This document shows positions 24,295-32,800 of a stretch of DNA of 64,000 nucleotides, one piece after another. Source of the DNA: Bacillota bacterium (lineage in GTDB: Bacteria; Bacillota; UBA4882; UBA8346); contig JAEYGI010000040.1 of assembly GCA_023402395.1 (NCBI GenBank), forward strand, positions 372,001 through 436,000, in the 5' to 3' direction. The notes below the pieces were generated by a model, which was not told where the DNA came from, did no database searches, and saw nothing but the letters and a program-made list of their open reading frames with translations. The translations under genes were made by a program, and so were the position numbers. How positions within the stretch are numbered: position 1 is the first letter of the stretch; each line of letters opens with the position of its first letter.

Positions 24295-24994
24295 ATACAG
24301 GATTCGTTATACCAAAGAAATCAGCCTCAAATATCTATCGCATTTGGATCTGATCCGGGCCATCGAGCGGGCCGCCCGGCGGGCGCAACTGTCGGTCGCT
24401 TACTCCGAAGGGTTTCATCCGCATCCTAAATTCAGCTTCGGTCCGGCCTTGGCCGTTGGCATCAGCAGTTCCGACGAATATTTTGATCTGGAGCTGACCC
24501 GCGACTGGGAGCCCGAATCGATGCGCGAGGCGTTAAACCGTTCTTTACCGGAAGGGCTTCGCATCCTGGCGGTGAAACGGATGGCCGGAAACCACCCCGT
24601 CAAGCCTTTGAACGCCGTCATCAACCGGGCTTCGTACGCGATTGGGCTCCGCGTCGCCCCCGAACAGCTCTCAGCGATCAGGGAGTGGCTGGGGGAGCTG
24701 ATGAACCGATCCGAGCTCGTGGTCGTCAAGCGTTCCAAGGAAAATGAAAAAGTAGTCAACATTCGGCCTTGGCTGCATAATTTAAGTACAGAGACAGCTG
24801 ATGACAATGTCCTAGTGGTGAATGTAACCGGAGAAATCGGAAGCGGAGGTCACTTAAGGCCGGAAGATATCTTCCAGTTGCTCCCGTATCCAGTTGAGGT
24901 GCTTTATATTACCAGACTGGGATTATGGCACGAGGAGAAAGGGAAGGCAATCAAACCCTTGGATTTCTGCGAGAAAGCCGGAGGGAATGAATGA
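24287..24994 (+). CDS. DUF2344 (TIGR03936) radical-SAM-associated protein
   Basis: 235 residues. Begins YRIRYTKEISLKYLSHLDLI and contains AYSEGFHPHPKFSFGPALAVGISS, the two best-conserved blocks of the family. No Cys cluster motif. It overlaps the upstream radical-SAM gene by 8 bases and the downstream RNase gene by 4, so the three are translationally coupled. In some organisms the two upstream proteins are fused, implying a complex. Function unknown. Confidence 0.9.
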   Translation: MYKYRIRYTKEISLKYLSHLDLIRAIERAARRAQLSVAYSEGFHPHPKFSFGPALAVGISSSDEYFDLELTRDWEPESMREALNRSLPEGLRILAVKRMAGNHPVKPLNAVINRASYAIGLRVAPEQLSAIREWLGELMNRSELVVVKRSKENEKVVNIRPWLHNLSTETADDNVLVVNVTGEIGSGGHLRPEDIFQLLPYPVEVLYITRLGLWHEEKGKAIKPLDFCEKAGGNE

Positions 24995-26676
24995 CCAAAG
25001 AAATCCTGGTTAATATCGGAGTAGATGAAACGCGACTGGCCATTCTCGAGGATGGAGTTTTGGTCGAGTTCTCGGTGGAACGACCCGATGAGCAACGGCG
25101 GGCCGGAAACATTTACCGGGGCCGGGTCGAAAATGTGCTCCCCGGCATGCAGGCCGCATTTGTGGATATCGGCGAGGAAAAAAACGCCTTTCTTTATATT
25201 GACGATGTGATCCCCAAGGAAGGTGAACACGAAGGGAACGAGGTCCTCAAACACAGTTCGATTCAGGATCTGCTCCATGAAGGACAAGAGATCGTCGTCC
25301 AGATGATCAAGGAACCGATCGGAACCAAGGGGCCGCGGGTGGTCACGCAAATCACCATTCCAGGGCGTTATCTCGTGTTGGTTCCTACGGTCGACTATAT
25401 CGGAGTGTCGCGCCGGATCACCGAGGAGTCGGAGCGGGATCGCCTCAAAAATACGGCCGCCAAATTTAAAAAGGTCGGGGTCGGCCTGATCATCCGGACC
25501 GCGGCGGAGGGCATCGATGCCACCGAACTGCAGAGTGATTATGAGTTTTTAATCAAAGTTTGGGAAAAGATTAAACGGAAAATCAGCAAAGGCCCCTGCC
25601 CGGCGCTGATCTATCAGGATCACGATCTGCTGTACCGGATCCTCCGGGATTATCTGGGCCGGGAGATCGAACGGTTGATCATTGATGACGCCGAGGCGTA
25701 CCAGAAAGCGCTGGAAATCGTGAAAACGCTGGCTCCGTCGTTGAAGAACCGGATCCATTTCTATTCCGAAGAACTCCCCCTGTTCCAGCGGTATTCAGTG
25801 GAGAGCCAGGTGGAGCGGGCCTTGTGCCGGAAAGTCTGGTTGGATTTCGGCGCATACTTGATCTTTGATCAGACCGAAGCCATGACCGTCATTGATGTGA
25901 ACACCGGCAAATATACCGGGACCACCAATTTGGACGATACCGTCTATCAGACCAACCTGATGGCCGTCAAGGAGATTGCCCGGCAGATCCGGCTGCGAAA
26001 CCTGGCCGGGATCATCATTATTGATTTTATTGACATGAGCTCCGATGAGCAGCGGGCCAAGGTCATCTCTTCCCTGGATAAGGAATTGAGCCGGGATAAA
26101 ACCAAAGTCAACATTCTCGGCTTTACCTCCTTGGGTTTGCTGGAATTGACCCGGAAAAAGGTCCGCCAAACCCTGCGGGAAATCTTTCAAACGGAATGCG
26201 ATGCTTGCGAGGGCACCGGGTATGTGCTGACCCTCGACAGTTTATCCAACCGCGCGGTACGCGCCATTTTGCAACTGGCCAAGGACACGGGGCACGAAGC
26301 CTTATTGCTGGGGGTCAACCCGCAGATCGCGTCCCTATTGATCGGCCCGGGCGGGACCAATCAGGAGAAGTTGGAGCGCCGCCTGAACAAAACGATCTTC
26401 ATCAAGGGCCAGGAAAACCTGGATGTTAATCAAGTGCGCCTGCTGGCCTCAGGAACGCGGGAGCAGGTCATGGCCTTGGCGCTCCCGGTGAAAGAGGGCG
26501 AGGAAGTCGACCTGAAAATCATCGAACAACATATCACCAATCCCGGCGACGGCATCGGCCGGATCGAGGGGTATGTGATTGACGTGGAAGGAGCCGGCGC
26601 GCATATCGGCAAGAAAGTCAAGGTGGCGGTGACCAAAACCTTTAAAACCTACGCCAAGGCCCGAATCGTCGGTTGA
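24991..26676 (+). CDS. rng: Ribonuclease E/G family protein
   Basis: 561 residues. Residues 37-125 form the S1 RNA-binding domain (GNIYRGRVENVLPGMQAAFVDIG). The DNase-I-like catalytic domain has VIDVNTGKYTG with the first catalytic Asp and IIIIDFIDM with the second. The zinc-link CDACEGTGY provides the Cys pair that holds the dimer. The C-terminus (residues 480-560) is an extra domain of the kind seen in Firmicute RNase G. It processes rRNA and mRNA. Named Rng on length (near E. coli RNase G, 489) and absence of a long disordered scaffold tail; RNase E cannot be excluded. Confidence 0.9.
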   Translation: MTKEILVNIGVDETRLAILEDGVLVEFSVERPDEQRRAGNIYRGRVENVLPGMQAAFVDIGEEKNAFLYIDDVIPKEGEHEGNEVLKHSSIQDLLHEGQEIVVQMIKEPIGTKGPRVVTQITIPGRYLVLVPTVDYIGVSRRITEESERDRLKNTAAKFKKVGVGLIIRTAAEGIDATELQSDYEFLIKVWEKIKRKISKGPCPALIYQDHDLLYRILRDYLGREIERLIIDDAEAYQKALEIVKTLAPSLKNRIHFYSEELPLFQRYSVESQVERALCRKVWLDFGAYLIFDQTEAMTVIDVNTGKYTGTTNLDDTVYQTNLMAVKEIARQIRLRNLAGIIIIDFIDMSSDEQRAKVISSLDKELSRDKTKVNILGFTSLGLLELTRKKVRQTLREIFQTECDACEGTGYVLTLDSLSNRAVRAILQLAKDTGHEALLLGVNPQIASLLIGPGGTNQEKLERRLNKTIFIKGQENLDVNQVRLLASGTREQVMALALPVKEGEEVDLKIIEQHITNPGDGIGRIEGYVIDVEGAGAHIGKKVKVAVTKTFKTYAKARIVG

Positions 26677-26732
26677 CTTCCGAGTCCGGCCGTGTTATTA
26701 TTTTATTTGTGGGTTTTTACCCCATGTAACCG

Positions 26733-26785
26733 CTCGAATAGGTATTAAAGCGCTTCACAAAAGGGAGTGTACCGAATTCGGCGAG
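26733..26785 (+). promoter_or_regulatory. Possible L21 ribosomal-protein leader
   Basis: Nested pairing CTCG (26733-26736) / CGAG (26782-26785) and GGTA (26741-26744) / TACC (26770-26773) encloses an A-rich loop immediately upstream of rplU. Firmicutes carry a conserved L21 leader in this position. The structure is my own pairing and was not matched to a covariance model. Confidence 0.35.
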
Positions 26786-26808
26786 TCTGATGAGGGAGGT
26801 GTTTTTCA

Positions 26809-27330
26809 ATGTATGCAGTAATTGAATGCGGCGGTAAACAGTACCGGGTCCAAGAAGGGGATCTGCTCCGGGTCGAAAAGCTTCCGAACGCCGTCGGCGA
26901 AAGCGTGAGCTTGGACAAAGTGTTATTAATCGGGGGCGAACAGATTGTTATCGGTAATCCTCTGATCGAGGGCGCCCGGGTGACGGCCACGGTCCTGAAT
27001 CAGGACAAGGACAAAAAGGTTCTGGTTTTCCGGTATAAAGCCAAGAAGAATGTCCGGGTCCGTTATGGCCATCGCCAACCGTTTACCAGCATCCTGATTG
27101 AGAAGATTCTCAACGACGGCGCCAAGAACGAACCGGCAAAGGCTCCGGCGGCTAAAGCGGCAGCCAAAACCGAGCAGGCGGCTGCAGTAGAGACGGCGGA
27201 GACCGCTCCGGCCAAACCGAAAGCCACGCGCACCCGAGCCGCTGCCAAGCCGGCAACCGAGTCCGGCGAAGCAACCGCTGAAAAGAAACCGCGGACGCGG
27301 GCCAAGAAAACCGAAACCCCCGAGGCCTGA
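26809..27330 (+). CDS. rplU: 50S ribosomal protein bL21 with a long Ala/Lys/Pro-rich tail
   Basis: 173 residues; the usual bL21 is about 103. Residues 1-102 are standard L21 (MYAVIECGGKQYRVQEGD, VLVFRYKAKKNVRVRYGHRQ, FTSILIEKI). Residues 103-173 form a low-complexity tail rich in Ala, Lys, Pro, Thr and Glu (EPAKAPAAKAAAKTEQ at its start, KPRTRAKKTETPEA at the end), probably disordered and able to reach rRNA or other proteins. The SD is GAGGGAGGTG. The gene overlaps the start codon of prp by one base (TGATG). The order rplU-prp-rpmA is conserved across Firmicutes. Confidence 0.95.
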   Translation: MYAVIECGGKQYRVQEGDLLRVEKLPNAVGESVSLDKVLLIGGEQIVIGNPLIEGARVTATVLNQDKDKKVLVFRYKAKKNVRVRYGHRQPFTSILIEKILNDGAKNEPAKAPAAKAAAKTEQAAAVETAETAPAKPKATRTRAAAKPATESGEATAEKKPRTRAKKTETPEA

Positions 27331-27686
27331 TGGTTTCAATCGTAGTTCGCAAAAACCGGCAGGGCCGGTTTCTCGGCCTTCGTTGCCTAGGCCATGCGGA
27401 ATTTTCCGAAAAAGGTTTGGATATTGTCTGTTCGGCGATTTCCGTGTTGACCCAAACGACCATTATTGCCTTGGATGAACTGGTGGGGATTCCGCTCGTG
27501 ATCGAACAGAATCCCGAAGCGGGCCTGCTCGATTGCGGCTGGGATGCGGCAATCGCGGAGTCAAAGCAGGAACAAGCCCAGTTATTGCTCAAGACAATGT
27601 GCCTGGGATTACGGGAAATCGAACGAATTTATCCGGAAAATATAAGTCTCAGTGAACTGGAGGTGTTAGACCATGATCCGTTTTGA
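27330..27686 (+). CDS. prp: Ribosomal-processing cysteine protease Prp
   Basis: 118 residues (B. subtilis YsxB is 112). The catalytic His is in LGHAEFSEKGLDIVCSAISV and the catalytic Cys follows in VCSAIS. Prp removes the N-terminal extension of ribosomal protein L27. The next gene encodes an L27 with exactly such an extension. The gene is translationally coupled to rplU (ATG overlaps the TGA) and overlaps rpmA by 14 bases. Confidence 0.92.
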   Translation: MVSIVVRKNRQGRFLGLRCLGHAEFSEKGLDIVCSAISVLTQTTIIALDELVGIPLVIEQNPEAGLLDCGWDAAIAESKQEQAQLLLKTMCLGLREIERIYPENISLSELEVLDHDPF

Positions 27687-27966
27687 TCTCCAATATTTTG
27701 CCCATAAGAAGGGAGTTGGAAGCTCCCGGAACGGTCGCGACAGCGCGGCCCAGCGCCTTGGCGTCAAACGTTTCGCCGGTCAGCAAGTAACCGCCGGAAG
27801 CATCCTGGTCCGGCAGCGCGGCACCAAATTTTACCCCGGTATTAATGTCGGAATCGGCAAGGATGATACCTTGTTCGCCAAGATCGACGGCTATGTCGCG
27901 TTTGAACGCGTTGGCAAAACCGACAAGCAAGTCAGCGTTTACACCGAACGGAAAGTAACCGCGTAA
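27673..27966 (+). CDS. rpmA: 50S ribosomal protein bL27 with cleavable N-terminus
   Basis: 97 residues. It begins MIRFDLQYFAHKKGVGSSRN, the Firmicute-type extension ending in Phe-9, with cleavage by Prp expected before Ala-10 to expose AHKKG for the peptidyl-transferase centre. The rest (LGVKRFAGQQVTAGSILVRQ, GTKFYPGINVGIGKDDTLF) is canonical L27. It ends the rplU operon at a strong terminator. Confidence 0.97.
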   Translation: MIRFDLQYFAHKKGVGSSRNGRDSAAQRLGVKRFAGQQVTAGSILVRQRGTKFYPGINVGIGKDDTLFAKIDGYVAFERVGKTDKQVSVYTERKVTA

Positions 27967-27985
27967 GAGAAAATGAGCGACCTTT

Positions 27986-28015
27986 AAAAACCCGGCTGGA
28001 AAGCCGGGTTTTTTG
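27986..28015 (+). terminator. Terminator of the rplU-prp-rpmA operon
   Basis: Stem AACCCGGCT / AGCCGGGTT with GGAA loop, preceded by an A tract and followed by TTTTTT. Confidence 0.9.
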
Positions 28016-28039
28016 TGTTATCGGAAGAATTCTGGCAAG

Positions 28040-28438
28040 ATTTTCACCCCCAAAACATCCCCACAATCCCTTGTTCCTTTAGCTCGAAACCTCGTTCAGT
28101 TCTTAATTGTCCTCATTCAATTTTCAAAGTGGAAAAGCAATCCCGCGATTTTCAATTGATAGTTGACAAAGTAGCATTGGCAGTTGCCAATGCTACTTTG
28201 TCAGCTGCCCCGTGTCGATTGTTACTTGGTTTTGACGGAGAGTCAGTTGCCAATTCCCAATTGGTGGATCGTAATTTAAGATTGCCACCTGCCAATGTGG
28301 AAAAGCATCTTTCCAATGTGAATAAGTCAATTGCCAATGTGGATAAGTCAGTTGGCGATGGTAAAGAGGCAACTCGCAACGGAAGATTGCCGAAAGGCGG
28401 AGGAGAAAAGCGGGTTCGCGAAGGAGCGGAGCTTGATT
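28040..28438. repeat. Repeat array B: 21-bp lattice, opposite orientation to A and C
   Basis: From 28124 to 28438 fifteen 21-bp units can be read without slippage, many beginning CCAAT or GC and ending CAGTTG; weaker units extend back to about 28040. TGTGGAAAA (28296), TGTGAATAA (28317) and TGTGGATAA (28338) are spaced by exactly 21, and the last two are canonical DnaA boxes on the minus strand. A perfect 19-bp inverted repeat with a 2-base centre (28164-28182 / 28185-28203) lies inside the array. The ORF at 28015-28440 runs through the array only because 21 is divisible by 3 and has no SD. Confidence 0.85.
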
Positions 28439-28796
28439 GAGTAACGATATTCATTTGATGTCGCGTTATTTTAGGCGGTTCTGTGGGATATCTTCAATCA
28501 ATGATACATGACTCCGGCGGTGAATATAAGACTGTGGAGAGAGCCAAAGCTGTTTAAACATCATCTTTTGGTCCGGTATGATGTTTTTTTGTTGGTTGAT
28601 TATTGGAATTCGTTCTGGATTGATTTTAATCGGAGGGCGTGAAGTATCGAGGAGATCGGATGGGAGTAGAGAAACGGAATTTGGATTTTTGTAAATTTAT
28701 ATGAAATTAAATCCAGGAATTTAAAGGGATATTTATGAATTGATAGAAATAATTACTAAAATAATCAGATACTTACTAAGGGGGTTGAACTTGACT
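28439..28796. other. AT-rich intergenic stretch before the giant-protein operon
   Basis: No credible gene. Base composition drops sharply toward AT from about 28640. A possible hairpin ATCATCTTTTGGTCCGGTATGAT lies near 28560-28582, followed by a T tract, and could terminate transcription from upstream. The SD AAGGGGG (28778-28784) ends the stretch. Confidence 0.4.
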
Positions 28797-29789
28797 ATGA
28801 TTCGAAAAAAATTATTGATAATTGCAACGGCCTGTCTAATGTTAGTTAATTTAAGAAATATTTCCGCCCAGACAGTCGGCGTGAATGACCCGGGATTAGC
28901 TATGGATAAAAAAGAGCGGAGGGTTGACATAGAAGCTATCCCTATCGCTAGTTTTAAGGTTGGAATGGAAAATGATGAGATTCCAAATTATGAAGAGATT
29001 GGTGGAGGATATATATCACCAAGAAATTTACTCATTGACAATGAAAATAATATTTACATTTTTATCGGAGGAACCAAACGGGTTATAAAGATTGCTAATA
29101 ATAACAGGAAAACCTTAGAAAACATTGAACTGGCTGATTATCCGTATTTTTTTTCGATATTTTTTGAAAGACATAGCGAGAAATTTTTCGCTCTATCCGC
29201 CTCCGAAGTATTTGTTATGGATAAAAAATTTAAATTTATTGGTACGATTGATTTCACCGATATCATGGTCTCGCAAAAAACTTCGTTTGATAACATTGAA
29301 GTCTATAATGACAACATTTTTTTGTATCTTGGGGATAGTTCTGACTTATATAGTTTTAGATTTTCGAAATATATAAACAAGAAACCCAAGTTTCTTAAGA
29401 CGCAAGAACTTATTTTAAATAATAATTTAGTGAATAAAATTTTTAAAAACAAGAATATTAAGGAAGATAAATTTTCACTTACTACCGGTCAAGGAATAAT
29501 TAAAGAGATTAATATCTCTACGGGCATTAGTTTTCTTGTTTTTATATATTGTTTAGACCACCATTTGTATTTATTAGGGGCTAACCCTCTAAGTGATACT
29601 TATAATGAGGCTTATAGAGTGATTATTGTTGATAAAGACTATCATCCAACCTTATTGAAGTTAAAGAGTAGTGAAGCTATTTATGCTACCTCTAGGCCAA
29701 TTTTATTTAGTATTGATAAGAATGGTAATATTTATCAATTGTGTTCAGAAAAAAATCGGATTAATTTATATTTTTATAAAATGTTCTGA
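28797..29789 (+). CDS. Secreted beta-propeller-like protein, unrecognised
   Basis: 330 residues from ATG at 28797; a TTG at 28791 has better SD spacing and would add two residues. Residues 3-25 form a signal peptide (RKKLLIIATACLMLVNL) ending near NISAQ. The mature protein contains repeated strands of the type PRNLLIDNENNIYIFIGGTKRVIKI and FSIDKNGNIYQL, as in NHL or six-bladed propellers. No lipobox Cys. Codon use is AT-rich, unlike the housekeeping genes. It lies 20 bp before the giant gene, so the two are probably cotranscribed and the protein may act with it at the cell surface. No specific family recognised. Confidence 0.6.
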   Translation: MIRKKLLIIATACLMLVNLRNISAQTVGVNDPGLAMDKKERRVDIEAIPIASFKVGMENDEIPNYEEIGGGYISPRNLLIDNENNIYIFIGGTKRVIKIANNNRKTLENIELADYPYFFSIFFERHSEKFFALSASEVFVMDKKFKFIGTIDFTDIMVSQKTSFDNIEVYNDNIFLYLGDSSDLYSFRFSKYINKKPKFLKTQELILNNNLVNKIFKNKNIKEDKFSLTTGQGIIKEINISTGISFLVFIYCLDHHLYLLGANPLSDTYNEAYRVIIVDKDYHPTLLKLKSSEAIYATSRPILFSIDKNGNIYQLCSEKNRINLYFYKMF

Positions 29790-29809
29790 TTCAGTAAGGA
29801 GTGGATTTC

Positions 29810-32800
29810 ATGCAACGGAAAAAGATATTTGGATTAGTTTTAGTATTACTATATACTTTTATCATTAATATTTCTGGCATTACAAATATTTCAATTGTAA
29901 ATGCCGACGCTCTCTTATTGGCTGAAGAGTATGCATATCACAGATGGACTCCAACAGATGCCAATGTCAACCATAACTTTTATAACTCCATTGGTAGGAA
30001 AAGTCTCTATACGGCAGGACGACAGGCGATAGGAGTCGCATATGGATGGGGAGGATTTGATTCAATATCAGGCTTTAATTCAAGGATTGCCAATGGAGAT
30101 CCTGCTGGATTAATTTATAGCACGGATAATAAAGGTCAAAAGATTCCCTGGGAAACGTATACAAAATTTGCAGGTATCGATTGTTCGGGGTTTGTTAGTA
30201 GATTATGGGGATTACCTCAACATTACGGGACTTCCTTGTTAATGTATGATCCCAATAACAAACAAAAACTATCAGATCGAATTCCAATATGGGATGCACA
30301 AAAAAATGATATATGGAACAAGCCGGGCCATGTAATGTGGATATCAACTGTTAATTCCGCATCAAGTTTTCAAGGATATGAGTCTCAAGGGTTAAATATC
30401 TCGGGTCGGGTACAATCGTTTAATCAACAACTTGATTATTTTAAATCCAGAAATTATATTTTAATGCGCAAGGGTGCTGATCCAAGTCCACCTATAATAA
30501 TTTATGATGAATCAAATCAAACTGAAATATCTATCCGACTTTCCAAAAATTTTAGTTTTAAGGTTTCCGATGTATATTGTGGGGAAGCTGAAGTAATTTT
30601 ATTAGTGCCGGAATTGACAAAAAATTTACTCAACAATGCCATTAAACAATATCAATATCCGAAAGAGGATTTATGTTATTTAGGGATTAAATTACCTAAA
30701 AAAAGCGAAAATCTATATGAAAGAGAGATTGAAATCAAATGGGAGGATCTTTGCACATACTTATCTCTACCTGAAACAAAGGTGAAATATGCTGATGGTC
30801 AGTATGAGATGGTTGTTAAAACTCGTGATTTGAATCCCACTTATAGTTTCACCGAAATATCTTCAAAGTATGAAACCACAAAGATTCCAATCATAATAAA
30901 CAATTACCAGCCGATAGTAAATCAGGTTTTAATCGAGGGAAGGGGAGATTCAGAAAATAATATTGCCAAAATCGGAGATTCCGTAGTCATTACCATTAAT
31001 TTTACAGAAGAGATTCAAGCGGGGTGCACACCCAAAATCGAACTTCAGGTAGAACCAGGGAAATACATCGGTTTAAATTTAGTTGCGGGAAATTGGAATG
31101 ATAATTCCATCAATGGAGTTATAATTAAGCATTCCAGTTTTCGTGGCGAATATAAAATTCCACAATATGGACAATCAAAAGCTTCAAGGCTTGAAAAACT
31201 TTTAAGAATATCCCAGGTTTCCGGTTACGGCATGGAAGATACTATGGAGCCAGCAACTAAAGATGAAGACGGTAATAATTTTATAATATACGCTGATTTG
31301 GCCGCCCCGGAGTTTATCGGTAAAATTGTTATTCCTCAGAAAGTATTCTCGGATGAACCTCAATCGATTTATGTTCAAACTCGGATCCAAGAAAGCGAAA
31401 GTGGAATTAGTTCGACTCCTGAGGTTATTATTAGTGCTGATAATCAAAACGTAAAAGCCCATTTGGAATCTTTAGATGGGATAGGCGGGGAAAGTTCGCT
31501 TAAGGCAGTTCTATCTTCGCCAATAAAAGAAGGTCAATACCTAGTAGAGATCTCCGCCATTACGGATAAGGCGGGTAACCAAATTTCCGGAGAAGATGTC
31601 GGGACAATTATCGTTCAAGAGAGAAATGACCAACACGCCAATCCCACCCGTCCTGACGAAAGCCTTGACATCTATGATTCCTCGCTGGCCGGTCAAAAAG
31701 CAACCCCGTTTGGCACTATTAAAATCGCGATCATTAAATCTGGCTATTGGGCGGAACTCAAAGACTTACTCGCGGTCTGCGGCGAAGCGGCCGATTACGT
31801 GGCTCCGCAGAACTTTACGCCTGCTTTGGTTCAGAAGTATCCGATCCTGCTGATTCCCAGCGCGGGCCTGAGCAATCTGAGCACTATGCCCGGTTTCCGG
31901 GATAAGCTGACCGAATATGTCTCCGCTGGCGGAACGTTGGTAGTTCTGACCCAACCTACCTCCGATTGCTATCAATTGCTCCCCGGTCAAGTGGAAAGCT
32001 TGGGCTACTTCGAGGACAAAGCTTGTTATACGGCAACCGCCGGCATCCGGAAATACAATCAGGCTTTGGCCGGGCAAACCGACGCCACGGTCAATGGAAC
32101 GGCTGACGGTGTGCTCACGGCCTGGCCTGCTAATGCCGAAACCTGGTTGTACCGAATCAAAAATAACTTTCCGGCGTTGTTATCCTATCCGGCCGGTCAG
32201 GGCCGGGTGATTGTGTCCAATTACTATAGCGACTATGCCCACGGCCATTCTCAGCTGCATGAGGATGAACGGCGGTTGCTGCGCGACTTGCTGAGTTGGG
32301 GGCGGGACTTTGGAGAACTGCCCGAGATTCAACCCGGCGGGAAGGTTACGGTCAATGTTCCGGTTCGTTATGCCCCGGCGCCTACCGGCGCAACGCTGGC
32401 TCCGGCGGCCAAAGTAAAGCTGATCCTGCGCACGCCGGACCGGAAAGCGGTTCAAACCGAGGAGATTGCGGTTGATTTGGCGGCCGACAGTGAGATTGTC
32501 CTGCCGTTGGAGTTTAACGATATTGAGAACCGACTGAGCGCGGGCGCAGCTAACTTGGGAATCTGGTGGATTAACTATGAGATTATTGGCGCCACGGGCC
32601 AAGTGGTTCAAGCTGAGTACGAGGGGCAGCGGGTGGCGTTAAGTAAGCATCTTATGGACCAGGGCGGTAGCGATTTATCGTTGACCGTGAACCCTGAACT
32701 GACCTCCGCTCTTGAGGGAACGCTGATTCCGTTCCGGATTATCGGGCGGAATGACGGTGATGCCAGCCGGAATATCAGTTATAAAATTTTCGCGGTCACG

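Noticed and set aside
28015..28440. 141-codon ORF after rpmA
   Set aside because: It starts inside the rpmA terminator, has no SD and coincides with array B.
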